Assembly (NCBI GenBank): GCA_035340715.1
Contig: DAOQTX010000051.1
Coordinates: forward strand, 1 to 18,196
DNA from: DAOQTX01 sp035340715
GTDB lineage: Bacteria; Bacteroidota; Bacteroidia; AKYH767-A; OLB10
DNA: 18,196 bases
Direction of reading: 5' to 3'
Shown: positions 1 through 7,552 of the stretch, piece by piece
How positions within the stretch are numbered: position 1 is the first letter of the stretch
How the letters are laid out: every line of letters begins with the position of its first letter
Position numbers and translations under genes: made by a program
The notes under the pieces: model-generated
Told to the model about the DNA's origin: nothing
Database searches by the model: none
What the model saw: only the letters and a program-made list of their open reading frames with translations

Positions 1-263
1 CCTTTGATTAAAGCACAAACTAAGACCAATAAACTGACCAATAGGATGGTTAATGTGAGATGCTCGTAAAAGTTGTTTTCCAGACTAAAATTCTTTAGTG
101 CCCCATACAGTTGTATGTTTTCTTGTACAAAATCCAATCCGAATCGAATCAGACGAGCGGGAATAATGGCAAACATATTGGACAAGGCAACAAAAAAAAT
201 ACCCCCAAGTAAATGCCATTTGTATTTTAAAAAATATTTATTGAGATGAGATAATGATCGCAT
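1..263 (-). CDS. ABC exporter, N-terminal membrane part (partial, cut by window start)
   Basis: The first 87 codons of a minus-strand gene beginning at the ATG at 263-261 and running off the window. The protein starts MRSLSHLNKYFLKYKWHLL, followed by a hydrophobic segment at about residues 16-35 and a second at about 69-86, separated by a polar stretch with the segment PARLIRFGLDFV. This is the usual opening of the fused membrane/ATPase half-transporters (MsbA/LmrA-like type I exporters) of Bacteroidota. The ATPase domain would lie outside the window, so the family call rests on the N-terminus only and the substrate cannot be told. The gene is divergent from leucine dehydrogenase, with a 182-base shared upstream region. 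A -7-like box lies only six bases before the ATG, so either the transcript is nearly leaderless or another promoter is used. Confidence 0.7.
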   Translation of the reverse strand, partial: MRSLSHLNKYFLKYKWHLLGGIFFVALSNMFAIIPARLIRFGLDFVQENIQLYGALKNFSLENNFYEHLTLTILLVSLLVLVCALIK

Positions 264-269
264 GGATTG

Positions 270-277
270 CAAAAGTA
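270..277 (-). promoter_or_regulatory. Candidate -7 box for the ABC exporter gene
   Basis: On the minus strand the bases read TACTTTTG, a full match to the Bacteroidota -7 consensus TAnnTTTG. The -33 region is poor: GGTTC about 18-20 bases upstream instead of TTTG. The predicted transcription start would fall on or next to the ATG at 263-261. Confidence 0.35.
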
Positions 278-335
278 AACAAGTAATTGTTTTTGAACCT
301 AGTTTATATTCCCGATTTCACGTGCTTTATATATA

Positions 336-349
336 ATACAATATTGTAT
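336..349. repeat. 14-bp perfect palindrome upstream of the leucine dehydrogenase promoter
   Basis: ATACAATATTGTAT reads the same on both strands. It lies 10 bases upstream of the -33 element of the leucine dehydrogenase promoter, in the divergent region shared with the ABC exporter gene. The position suits an operator, but the surrounding DNA is very AT-rich, so chance occurrence is plausible. Confidence 0.3.
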
Positions 350-359
350 ATTGCACTGT

Positions 360-389
360 TTTGATAGCATAAAAAAAAAGATACCTTTG
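360..389 (+). promoter_or_regulatory. Promoter of leucine dehydrogenase (Bacteroidota type)
   Basis: A -33 TTTG at 360-363 and a -7 TACCTTTG at 382-389 are separated by 18 bases, matching the TTTG / TAnnTTTG promoter of the Bacteroidota primary sigma factor. Transcription would start near 396, giving a leader of about 50 bases before the ATG at 446. This is the best-formed promoter in the window and may also drive the downstream housekeeping block. Confidence 0.65.
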
Positions 390-445
390 TGCGCGAATTT
401 GAAAGCGGATTAGGGCAATTAGACTAATTTTACGGAAGAAAAGAA

Positions 446-1534
446 ATGACCATCATCAATAAAGAAAGTTCTGTTTTAACACTTATTGAACAATTTGGAC
501 ATGAGCAAGTTGTGTACTGTTATGATAAAGACAGTGGACTACGCGCCATAATAGCCATTCACAGTACAGTTTTGGGCCCATCTTTGGGAGGCACCCGAAT
601 GTGGAAATACAACAATGACTCAGAAGCATTAACCGATGTTTTAAGATTATCGCATGGAATGACCTATAAAGCATCAATCACCGGTTTGAATTTAGGTGGT
701 GGTAAGGCAGTTATCATTGGCGATAGTAAAAAAGATAAAACCGAAGCCTTATTCAGAAAGTTCGGGCAGTTTGTTGACCGATTGGGGGGCAAATATATCA
801 CAGCCGAAGATGTGGGAACTTCTACAGCCGACATGGTTCATGTGAGTAAGGAAACAAAATTTGTTACCGGTTTGCCCGAAAATATGGGTGGTGGCGGAGA
901 TCCTTCTCCACTTACTGCTTACGGTGTTTATATGGGTATGAAGGCCTCTGCAAAGTTTGTATGGAAAGATGATTCATTAGAAGGAAAAAGAGTTGTTGTT
1001 CAAGGTATAGGTCATGTGGGTGAGCACTTAGTGCAACTACTCCACAATGAAAAAGCTGATATCGTAATCACCGATATTAATAGCGAAAATGTAAAACGAA
1101 TTTCCGAACAGTATAAAACAGCTGTTATAAATCCGGATGAAGTTTATACACAGAAAATGGATATATATGCGCCTTGTGCATTAGGTGCCACTTTAAACGA
1201 TACCACTATTCCAATGCTTCAATGTAAAATTGTTGCCGGATGTGCAAACAACCAATTGGAAGATCAACAAATACACGGTACCCAGTTGGTAGAAAAAGGG
1301 ATTATTTATGCTCCTGACTTTTTGATCAATGCCGGTGGACTTATTTCCGTTTACGGAGAATTGAATGGATGGAATAAAGACCAAGCAGTAGATCGTGCAT
1401 CAAAAATATATGACACTACCCTGGACATCTTAAAATTATCAGAAGAAAAGAAAATTGCTTCCTATCTGGCAGCAAATCAGATTGCTGAAGAAAGAATTTT
1501 GCAACGAAAAAGAGATACCGAAGCCGTATCCTGA
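446..1534 (+). CDS. ldh: Leucine (Glu/Leu/Phe/Val-type) dehydrogenase
   Basis: Cytoplasmic NAD-dependent oxidative deamination of branched-chain amino acids, leucine to 4-methyl-2-oxopentanoate, or the reverse amination. The 362 residues match the usual size of leucine dehydrogenases. Visible motifs are GPSLGGTRMW (44-53), MTYKAS with Lys75 and GGGKAV with Lys87 (the two active-site lysines, 12 apart as in Bacillus enzymes), TAEDVG (119-124, catalytic Asp122) and the dinucleotide-binding GIGHVG (187-192). The short length and GGTRMW motif favour leucine dehydrogenase over hexameric glutamate dehydrogenase, which is longer. The gene has its own well-formed promoter and is followed after 48 bases by nusB. 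In this phylum the enzyme is thought to feed branched-chain fatty acid precursors; that role is family knowledge, not shown here. Confidence 0.93.
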   Translation: MTIINKESSVLTLIEQFGHEQVVYCYDKDSGLRAIIAIHSTVLGPSLGGTRMWKYNNDSEALTDVLRLSHGMTYKASITGLNLGGGKAVIIGDSKKDKTEALFRKFGQFVDRLGGKYITAEDVGTSTADMVHVSKETKFVTGLPENMGGGGDPSPLTAYGVYMGMKASAKFVWKDDSLEGKRVVVQGIGHVGEHLVQLLHNEKADIVITDINSENVKRISEQYKTAVINPDEVYTQKMDIYAPCALGATLNDTTIPMLQCKIVAGCANNQLEDQQIHGTQLVEKGIIYAPDFLINAGGLISVYGELNGWNKDQAVDRASKIYDTTLDILKLSEEKKIASYLAANQIAEERILQRKRDTEAVS

Positions 1535-1582
1535 TTTGTATCGCAAGATTTTTTTTGTTTTATTATTTGAACGATAAATTAG

Positions 1583-2530
1583 ATGTTGAATAGAAGATAT
1601 TTACGAATTAAGGCCCTACTCGCTCTTTACGCATACTTTCAAAACGAAGAACGGAATTCAGACAAAGCCATCAATGGCATGTATGCCGGGCTTGAAAAAC
1701 TATACGATTTATATTTGTTCCTCCTATTGGCTTTGCCGGAGATTGCTTATCAACAGCGCAATTATTTTGAAGATCTGCCTAAAAGACTTCAGGAATCGGA
1801 AGGACAAAAAAAACATCCGCTGATGTTGGATGAAACCAATTTCATAAAATCATTTAACGAGAACAAAGAATTTGAACTCGTGTGTCAGCAAAGAAAGATT
1901 AACTGGCAAATGGATCATGAGTTTGGCAAACAACTTTTTAGTACCCTTCGCAATCACGAATTCTATAAGAGTTTTATGCGAGCCGGAAAATTTGATGATG
2001 AGAATGTTGCCGAGTTCTTTCTAGGCTTCTACAAACAATTTATAGCCGGAGAAGAAACGGTTTACAACTATCTCGAAGACAAAAACATTCAATATGCAGA
2101 ATGCTTGTTCTTTGCCCACATTATTGTTCAGAAAACGCTTCGAGAATCTTTCAAAGGGAATGATTATGGAATTCAAACATCTGCTCTTTATAAAGACGAA
2201 GAGGATGAAAAATCATTTCTGAAACGTTTGTTTAATCATACGATTGAAAACGACACTTATTTTTCTGAATTGATCGCTCAGCGAACTCGCAATTGGGACA
2301 TTGATCGCATTGCACTTATGGACACCATCATACTAAAAATGATTTTAGCTGAAGTGATGCATTTTCCTTTTGTTCCCATCAAAGTTTCCATTAACGAGTA
2401 TATCGACATTTCAAAAGAATATTCAACTCCTAAAAGCAAAAGCTTTATCAACGGTGTAGTCGATAAAATAATCTCCGATTTAAAAGAGAAACACGCCTTT
2501 GAGAAAAAAGGAAGAGGTTTAATTGAATAA
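1583..2530 (+). CDS. nusB: Transcription antitermination factor NusB (long Bacteroidota form)
   Basis: NusB binds boxA RNA with NusE (ribosomal protein S10) and supports antitermination on rRNA operons. The protein is 315 residues, about twice the E. coli length. The N-terminus MLNRRYLRIKALLALYAYFQ matches the RNA-binding start of NusB, and the core fold resumes in the C-terminal half. There the stretch RTRNWDIDRIALMDTIILK, then INEYIDISKEYS and FINGVVDKI, are the classic NusB helices. The extra middle segment (about residues 30-170) is a known feature of Bacteroidota NusB proteins, so this is not a fusion artefact. The gene is followed after 18 bases by the DUF1573 gene, suggesting cotranscription. 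Confidence 0.92.
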   Translation: MLNRRYLRIKALLALYAYFQNEERNSDKAINGMYAGLEKLYDLYLFLLLALPEIAYQQRNYFEDLPKRLQESEGQKKHPLMLDETNFIKSFNENKEFELVCQQRKINWQMDHEFGKQLFSTLRNHEFYKSFMRAGKFDDENVAEFFLGFYKQFIAGEETVYNYLEDKNIQYAECLFFAHIIVQKTLRESFKGNDYGIQTSALYKDEEDEKSFLKRLFNHTIENDTYFSELIAQRTRNWDIDRIALMDTIILKMILAEVMHFPFVPIKVSINEYIDISKEYSTPKSKSFINGVVDKIISDLKEKHAFEKKGRGLIE

Positions 2531-2548
2531 ATAAGTACTTTTATCGGT

Positions 2549-3016
2549 ATGTATTTTCGAAAAATTTCCTTTTTAATTCCGGTTCTCTTTTTGTCGCTTA
2601 CGCAATGCACTTCAAAAAGTGAACAGGACAAAATTCAAAACTTCGATCCTGAAGTGGTTGACAATCCTGCATCTGCCGATGGTATTGATAAAAATGCCAA
2701 AACAGCGCTTATGGTTTTTGACGAAACATCGCACCATTTTGGAACTGTAAAAGAAGGCAATGTTGTTACCCACCGTTTTACTTTTAAAAACACCGGTACA
2801 CAAGAACTGATCATCAACAATGCACGTGCCAGTTGTGGATGTACCGTACCCGAATTCACCAAAACTCCTGTAAAGCCCGGTGCGAGCGGATGGATTGATG
2901 TATCCTTTAAAAGCGAAGGACGCTCCGGCATGGAAAGCAAAACCATTTCAGTGGTATCCAATGCTGTTCCTTCCACAAGAGTGCTCACTATATCGGCCGA
3001 AGTCGTTCACGAATAA
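2549..3016 (+). CDS. DUF1573-domain lipoprotein
   Basis: A 155-residue exported protein of unknown function. The N-terminus has Arg/Lys, a hydrophobic core (about residues 6-17) and LTQC with Cys20, an imperfect lipobox; a lipid-anchored protein is therefore likely. The mature part carries the DUF1573 signature: HHFGTVKEGNVVTHRFTFKN, then ASCGCTVPEFTKTPVKPG, and a C-terminal strand ending SAEVVHE. This is an immunoglobulin-like beta sandwich related to ASPM/SPD-2/Hydin modules. Genes of this family sit between nusB and yajC in many Bacteroidota (from memory), as here with gaps of 18 and 15 bases, but no reaction or partner is established. Confidence 0.88.
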   Translation: MYFRKISFLIPVLFLSLTQCTSKSEQDKIQNFDPEVVDNPASADGIDKNAKTALMVFDETSHHFGTVKEGNVVTHRFTFKNTGTQELIINNARASCGCTVPEFTKTPVKPGASGWIDVSFKSEGRSGMESKTISVVSNAVPSTRVLTISAEVVHE

Positions 3017-3031
3017 TTATTTATTAAAATT

Positions 3032-3349
3032 ATGTTATATCAAACTATTTTACTGCAACAATCCGGTGCTGCCATGCAGCAATTGATTATGATTTTATTG
3101 ATCATAGTAATCTTCTACTTCTTTATGATCAGACCTCAAATGAAAAAAGCCAAGCAAGAGCGCGAGTTTAAGCAAGGGGTACAAAAGGGAGACAAAATTG
3201 TTACCATTGGTGGTGTACATGGAAGAATCATTGAAGTAGCTGAAACTACTTTTTTGGTTGAAATAGACAGCAACGTAAAAGTTCGCATTGAAAAAACAGC
3301 AATCTCAGCCGAAGCCAGCAAACAGTTTTCTAAAAAAGAAGACAAATAG
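3032..3349 (+). CDS. yajC: Preprotein translocase subunit YajC
   Basis: YajC is the small accessory inner-membrane partner of SecDF in the Sec translocase. The 105 residues show one transmembrane helix (about 17-33), immediately followed by RPQMKKAKQ (34-42), the hallmark junction, and a cytoplasmic SH3-like part with GDKIVTIGGVHGRIIEV. The C-terminus is lysine-rich. The start at 3032 gives the short QQSGAA-containing leader common to Bacteroidota YajC; the internal Met15 would leave almost no N-terminal flank. secDF itself is not in the window. Confidence 0.93.
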   Translation: MLYQTILLQQSGAAMQQLIMILLIIVIFYFFMIRPQMKKAKQEREFKQGVQKGDKIVTIGGVHGRIIEVAETTFLVEIDSNVKVRIEKTAISAEASKQFSKKEDK

Positions 3350-3354
3350 ATAAG

Positions 3355-3362
3355 TATATTTG
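3355..3362 (+). promoter_or_regulatory. Possible -7 box before the YbbR-like gene
   Basis: TATATTTG matches TAnnTTTG, but no convincing TTTG is found about 19 bases upstream and the box ends only five bases before the ATG at 3368. The start codon also sits in a small inverted repeat (TGCCA, four-base loop, TGGCA, 3364-3377). Chance occurrence within an operon is as likely as a real internal promoter. Confidence 0.2.
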
Positions 3363-3367
3363 ATGCC

Positions 3368-4366
3368 ATGAGTGGCATAGAAAAAGCCAAAAGCTTTTTA
3401 TCCGTACTAAAACAATCTATTGCACCCGGCAATAAATTGTTTGCCTTTCTTATATGTCTTTTGGTATCGTCATTGCTTTGGAGTTTCAATGTCCTGAGCG
3501 AAAATTTTACGCACTACTCCAACCACTCCATTGAGTATGTGAATCTTCCTAAAGGAAAAATGTTGCCTGAGGATCATATAAAGGAAGTTAGTTTCGAACT
3601 ATATGGCTCTGGCTTCCAACTGATTGGATTTTTATGGAGCAATAGCCAAAAATCACTGAAGGTCGATTTCAAAGACGATCAAATGCAAACGCTGATCCAA
3701 CAACCCGGAACGCAATTGCCATCAGCTGAAATTTTTTCTCGACAGCTCAGTTTCAAGGATAATAAAATAAACGTACGTTCGATATCCCCATCGCAGTTTG
3801 GATTATTAGTCAGTAAAAAATTTAGTAAGACAATACCCATCGTTATTGATCCCACAATAAACATTGCAAGAGGTTATTACCAATCGACTCGGTTTATTGT
3901 TCAACCCTCCTCCATTACGTTATACAGCAGCGAAAAGGAAATAATGGAGTTAACGGAAATTAAAGCAAAAGCCCATTTGCCTGACGAACTCAGAGGAGAT
4001 TATTTTGGAAGGTTAAGTTTATTACTACCTGATGCAGTTGATATTTCGATCAGTCCATCTAATGCCTGGATCTATGTACCGGTAAAAGAAGAAGCGAGTA
4101 AAAGGTTTGAAGTAAATCTAAATCCCGACCCCTTGTATCGAAAGTCTTTGCTGTGTATGCCTTCAAAAGTTACCGTTGAACTGACCGGCAATATAGAAAC
4201 CATCAGCAAATTACATCCTTATGATGTATCGGCCTATGTTGAAGTGGAATCAAAAGGGAATAAATCTTCGCTGTTGGCGGTTAAAATAAAATATCCTCTC
4301 AATGGAATCTTCTCAACCAAAGTCAACCCTACCCATGTAGAATGTTATTTGCAAGAAAATGATTAA
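3368..4366 (+). CDS. YbbR-like (CdaR-type) membrane-anchored protein
   Basis: A 332-residue protein with a short cytoplasmic N-terminus, one membrane segment (about residues 24-40) and an extracytoplasmic part made of successive YbbR-like beta modules. Repeating elements such as TIPIVIDPTINIARGYYQST, then PSSITLYSSEKEI and PSKVTVELTGN, show the pattern expected of YbbR repeats. In Firmicutes YbbR/CdaR modulates the diadenylate cyclase CdaA; no cyclase gene is in this window, so that function is not transferred here. The gene overlaps the coaE start by eight bases, which implies translational coupling. Confidence 0.8.
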   Translation: MSGIEKAKSFLSVLKQSIAPGNKLFAFLICLLVSSLLWSFNVLSENFTHYSNHSIEYVNLPKGKMLPEDHIKEVSFELYGSGFQLIGFLWSNSQKSLKVDFKDDQMQTLIQQPGTQLPSAEIFSRQLSFKDNKINVRSISPSQFGLLVSKKFSKTIPIVIDPTINIARGYYQSTRFIVQPSSITLYSSEKEIMELTEIKAKAHLPDELRGDYFGRLSLLLPDAVDISISPSNAWIYVPVKEEASKRFEVNLNPDPLYRKSLLCMPSKVTVELTGNIETISKLHPYDVSAYVEVESKGNKSSLLAVKIKYPLNGIFSTKVNPTHVECYLQEND

Positions 4367-4952
4367 AGCGGGTTTAACAGGTGGAATAGGAAGCGGAAAA
4401 TCTTTTATTGCTCAGATCTTTATGAGCATGGGAATACCTGTTTTCAACAGCGACCGTGTTGCAGCTGAACTCATGTTGGAAGCAGAACAAAGAACCGAAC
4501 TTGAAAACATTTTTGGGAAAGAGGTTTTTACGCAAACGCAAACATTGAATCGTAAACTAATTCGTGAGAAAATATTCAGTGATGTTGTGTATCGTGAAAA
4601 ACTAAATGCTCTAATTCATCCTTTGGTTCAAAATAGCTTTGAAAGATGGTGTAGCGAACAATCCACACATTGGGTTATCAAAGAAGCAGCCATCCTATTT
4701 GAATCGGGTGCTGATAATGGTTTGGATACAGTTATCCTGGTTAAAGCCCCTGAAGCTTTACGGATAAAGCGCGTAGAAAACAGAGATGGCATTTCAGAAC
4801 AAATGATTCGCCAGATTATATCTACCCAATGGAGCGATGATCAAAAAGAAAAGCAGAGTGAATATGTTGTGGTAAATGATGAGGTTCAAATGCTGCTTCC
4901 ACAAATCATCCAAATTCACTCCCATTTAATGGGCCGTTCTGCTGCCCGTTAA
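4359..4952 (+). CDS. coaE: Dephospho-CoA kinase
   Basis: Phosphorylates the 3' hydroxyl of dephospho-CoA with ATP, the last step of coenzyme A synthesis, in the cytoplasm. The 197 residues are normal for the family. Walker A is GGIGSGKS (8-15). The CoA-binding region follows with FNSDRVAAELM, then IHPLV and the strand VIKEAAILFESG, which is the characteristic CoaE segment. RIKRVENRDGIS supplies the lid arginines. The start codon lies inside the end of the YbbR-like gene (…AATGATTAA…), so the two are read as a coupled pair. It is the last gene of the nusB-to-coaE block. Confidence 0.95.
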   Translation: MIKAGLTGGIGSGKSFIAQIFMSMGIPVFNSDRVAAELMLEAEQRTELENIFGKEVFTQTQTLNRKLIREKIFSDVVYREKLNALIHPLVQNSFERWCSEQSTHWVIKEAAILFESGADNGLDTVILVKAPEALRIKRVENRDGISEQMIRQIISTQWSDDQKEKQSEYVVVNDEVQMLLPQIIQIHSHLMGRSAAR

Positions 4953-5007
4953 TTTATCCTTGCTTTTTATTTGACCTGCAATGGCTAAGTTTATACATTT
5001 AACTTCT

Positions 5008-6528
5008 ATGTTGGATGTCATTCTCACAGCCGAGCAGATTAAAAAAGCTGATGCATATACCATAAAGCATGAGCCCATTGCTTCTATCGATTTAATGGAG
5101 CGTGCATCAAAAGCTTGTGTAAGCTGGATAGAAAAAAATATTCAAGGCAAGAGAAGTTTTAAAGTGTTTTGTGGTACCGGAAACAATGGTGGGGATGGTT
5201 TGGCTATTTGCCGTTTGTTGTTGGAAAAGGGCCACGAAGTGCAACCCTTCATTATCCGACACAATAAGAAAATGAGTACGGATGCTTCGAGAAATGAAGC
5301 TCGATTGATGCAGAAAGATATCAGCTTGGTTCGAAATATTTATCAAATCAATGATCTTGCTCCTATCGAATCGAATGATATTGTGATAGATGCACTTTTT
5401 GGCATTGGCCTTAACAAAGAAGTAAAGGGATTGGCAGCTCATGTAATCGATTATATCAATGAGAGTATGGCAGAAGTTATCGGCATAGATATGCCTTCGG
5501 GTATGTTGGCCGATCATCCTTCACAACATTTTCAATCCATCATCAAAGCCGATCATACCTTGAGCTTTCAAACCTACAAGCAAGCATTTTTATACAATGA
5601 AAATCAATATTGGTTGGGCGATATACATCTTTTAAACATTGGCTTAGACCAATCCTACCTCCAGTCATTGGATCGCACACATCGTTTTTATGATCACACG
5701 TTTTGCCTATCAAAACTTAGGCATCGGGATTCATTTTCACACAAAGGAAATTTTGGTCATGCTCTTTTGATAGCCGGTCAGAAAGGAATGATGGGTGCTG
5801 CCATTTTATCTGCCAAAGCTGCCATGCGAAGTGGCTTAGGTTTATGTACGGCTTACCTTCCGGGAATTGGATTACCTGTAATGCACAGCACCGTTCCTGA
5901 AGTGATTTGTATGGCTTCTGAAAAAGAAAACTACATCAGTGGACTACCCGACTTAAAAAAATATAAGGCCATTGCTATTGGACCGGGCATTGGTAATGAT
6001 GATAAAACCGTGCAAACCCTAAGCGATTTATTAAGCATCTCTCCTGTTCCATTGATTATTGATGCCGATGCTATTAATTTATTGGCCACTCATCAGGAAT
6101 TATTTCCAAAAATTCCGGAGTTGAGTGTTCTGACACCGCATCCAAAAGAGTTTGATCGCTTGTGTGGAAAATCATCCAGTGATTTTGAGCGCAATGAAAA
6201 ACAAATTGCTTTTGCACAAGCGCATAAAGTTTATGTATTAATAAAAGGCAAAAACAGTTGTATCGCTTGTCCGGATGGGACCTGCTATATAAACACCAGC
6301 GGAAATGCAGGAATGGCAACCGCAGGTACTGGCGATGTATTGAGTGGAATACTGCTTGCCTTAATGGCTCAGGGCTATACGCCAAATGATGCGGTATTGA
6401 TGGCGGTTAACATTCATGGACTGGCGGGTGACTTTGCCTTGGAAGAAAAAGGAATGCATGCTATGATGGCCGGTGATCTTATTGATCAATTGCCGGTAGT
6501 ATTCAAATCATTGGAGAACATCCGTTGA
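5008..6528 (+). CDS. nnr: Bifunctional NAD(P)H-hydrate repair enzyme (epimerase plus ADP-dependent dehydratase)
   Basis: Repairs damaged NAD(P)HX: the N-terminal epimerase interconverts R and S forms and the C-terminal domain dehydrates the S form back to NAD(P)H using ADP. Using the ATG at 5008 (506 residues), the YjeF-N domain starts directly at ILTAEQIKKADAYTI and includes GTGNNGGDGLAICRLL and VIGIDMPSGM. The C-terminal ribokinase-like domain includes HKGNFGHALLIAG, AIGPGIGNDD, IIDADAINLLA, VLTPHPKEF and the nucleotide-binding NAGMATAGTGDVLSGIL. An in-frame ATG at 4981 would add nine residues. I prefer 5008 because homologues begin a few residues before TAEQ and a weak -7-like box (TTTATTTG, 4966-4973) would place transcription start near 4980. 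The last 21 bases overlap the convergent YciO-family gene. Confidence 0.93.
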   Translation: MLDVILTAEQIKKADAYTIKHEPIASIDLMERASKACVSWIEKNIQGKRSFKVFCGTGNNGGDGLAICRLLLEKGHEVQPFIIRHNKKMSTDASRNEARLMQKDISLVRNIYQINDLAPIESNDIVIDALFGIGLNKEVKGLAAHVIDYINESMAEVIGIDMPSGMLADHPSQHFQSIIKADHTLSFQTYKQAFLYNENQYWLGDIHLLNIGLDQSYLQSLDRTHRFYDHTFCLSKLRHRDSFSHKGNFGHALLIAGQKGMMGAAILSAKAAMRSGLGLCTAYLPGIGLPVMHSTVPEVICMASEKENYISGLPDLKKYKAIAIGPGIGNDDKTVQTLSDLLSISPVPLIIDADAINLLATHQELFPKIPELSVLTPHPKEFDRLCGKSSSDFERNEKQIAFAQAHKVYVLIKGKNSCIACPDGTCYINTSGNAGMATAGTGDVLSGILLALMAQGYTPNDAVLMAVNIHGLAGDFALEEKGMHAMMAGDLIDQLPVVFKSLENIR

Positions 6529-7134
6529 TCCTGCTCCTTCGCGTAGCAAAATCGGCTCATCCGAACTGCAATCAATAATGGTACTCGGTACATTTCCTCC
6601 ATATCCACAATTGATAATTCCATCAACTTTAGATTCATACACTTCAAAAATCTCAGAAGGATCGCTCATGTACTCAACAATTTCATCTTCATTCTTCAAA
6701 GATGTTACCATCAAAGGATTTCCCAATCGATCCAATATCGCTTGCACAACTGCATGATCGGGAATTCGAATACCGATGCTTTTCTTTTTGCTACGAAATA
6801 TTTGCGGCACTTCCGACCCCGCATTCAATATAATGGTATAAGGCCCTGGCAAAGCACGTTTCAACAATTTAAATACCGGACGACTGAAAGGTTTGGTAAA
6901 GTGTGAAATCATATCAATACCCGGCATGAGGAAAGAAAAGTTTGCTTTCTCAATTTTCGTTTGCTTCAGTTTTGAAATTTTATCGATCGCCTGAGGAGAA
7001 TAAATATCACACGCATAGGCATACACAGTATCCGTTGGTATGATGATGACGGAACCATTGCGCAACAATTCAACAACCTGCTCTATAGATCGCTTGTCAA
7101 TATTATCGGTCTGTATTTCAAAATAAGTACTCAA
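6508..7134 (-). CDS. YciO-type Sua5/YrdC-family protein (threonylcarbamoyl-AMP synthase-like)
   Basis: Belongs to the Sua5/YrdC/YciO fold, whose YrdC/Sua5 members make threonylcarbamoyl-AMP for the tRNA t6A modification. Motifs: IIPTDTVYAYACD (about 31-43), LKQTKIEKANFSFL, the segment RALPGPYTIILNAGSEVP, and SIGIRIPDH followed by NPLMVTSLKNEDE. The pattern PTDxxYAxxC plus the PGPYTxIL block resembles YciO more than TsaC, so true t6A activity is uncertain. The reading frame extends up to an ATG at 7194, but I prefer the TTG at 7134-7132 (208 residues). With it the protein reads MSTYFEIQTDN, which lines up with homologue N-termini, and the promoter at 7165-7197 lies between the two candidates. 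An mRNA from that promoter could not use the upstream ATG. The gene converges on nnr (21-base overlap) and is divergent from ridA. Confidence 0.85.
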   Translation of the reverse strand: MSTYFEIQTDNIDKRSIEQVVELLRNGSVIIIPTDTVYAYACDIYSPQAIDKISKLKQTKIEKANFSFLMPGIDMISHFTKPFSRPVFKLLKRALPGPYTIILNAGSEVPQIFRSKKKSIGIRIPDHAVVQAILDRLGNPLMVTSLKNEDEIVEYMSDPSEIFEVYESKVDGIINCGYGGNVPSTIIDCSSDEPILLREGAGSTDVLQ

Positions 7135-7164
7135 ATGATTGAAGAATTGTATTTTTACAAAAAA

Positions 7165-7197
7165 CAAAGATAGAATGAAAACCATCATAAACACAAA
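7165..7197 (-). promoter_or_regulatory. Promoter of the YciO-family gene, lying inside the ridA 5' end
   Basis: On the minus strand TTTG (7197-7194) is followed after 21 bases by TATCTTTG (7172-7165), a full match to the Bacteroidota consensus. Predicted transcription start is near 7158, giving a leader of about 24 bases to the TTG at 7134. The -33 element overlaps early codons of ridA on the opposite strand. Confidence 0.5.
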
Positions 7198-7552
7198 GAA
7201 GGCGCCTGCTCCTATTGGTCCTTACAGTCAAGCGGTAATAATAAATAATTTTATGTATGCTTCCGGACAAATTGCGATCAACCCCGAGAACAATCAATTG
7301 GTGCTTGATAATATTATTGAAGAAACAACTCAGGTAATGAAAAACATTCAAGCCTTGCTCGAAGAAGCGGGATTAAGTTTTGATCATGTGGTAAAGACCA
7401 GCATTTTCTTAAGCGATATGTCTTTATTTGCTCAAGTAAATGAAGTGTATGGCTCCTATTTTAAAAAAGATTTTCCGGCTCGCGAAACCGTAGCAGTTGC
7501 AGGATTGCCCAAGGGTGTGAATGTTGAAATCAGCATCATTGCTACGACTTAA
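7175..7552 (+). CDS. ridA: RidA family enamine/imine deaminase
   Basis: Hydrolyses reactive enamine/imine intermediates, such as 2-aminoacrylate released by PLP enzymes, to ketoacids and ammonia, protecting PLP enzymes. Starting at 7175 the protein is 126 residues, MKTIINTKKAPAPIGPYSQA, exactly the canonical N-terminus. The longer frame from 7139 adds 12 residues with no family support and would run into the divergent gene. Conserved features are PIGPYSQA, MYASGQIAINP, VVKTSIFLSDM and FPARETVAVAGLPKG with Arg104, the carboxylate-binding arginine (Arg105 in E. coli). The start region is embedded in the promoter of the divergent gene. The stop codon overlaps the end of the convergent M61 peptidase gene by 11 bases. 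Confidence 0.95.
   Translation: MKTIINTKKAPAPIGPYSQAVIINNFMYASGQIAINPENNQLVLDNIIEETTQVMKNIQALLEEAGLSFDHVVKTSIFLSDMSLFAQVNEVYGSYFKKDFPARETVAVAGLPKGVNVEISIIATT

Noticed and set aside
7139..7174. Longer ridA start adding 12 residues
   Set aside because: Homologues start at the equivalent of 7175, and the extension would overlap the divergent gene's leader.
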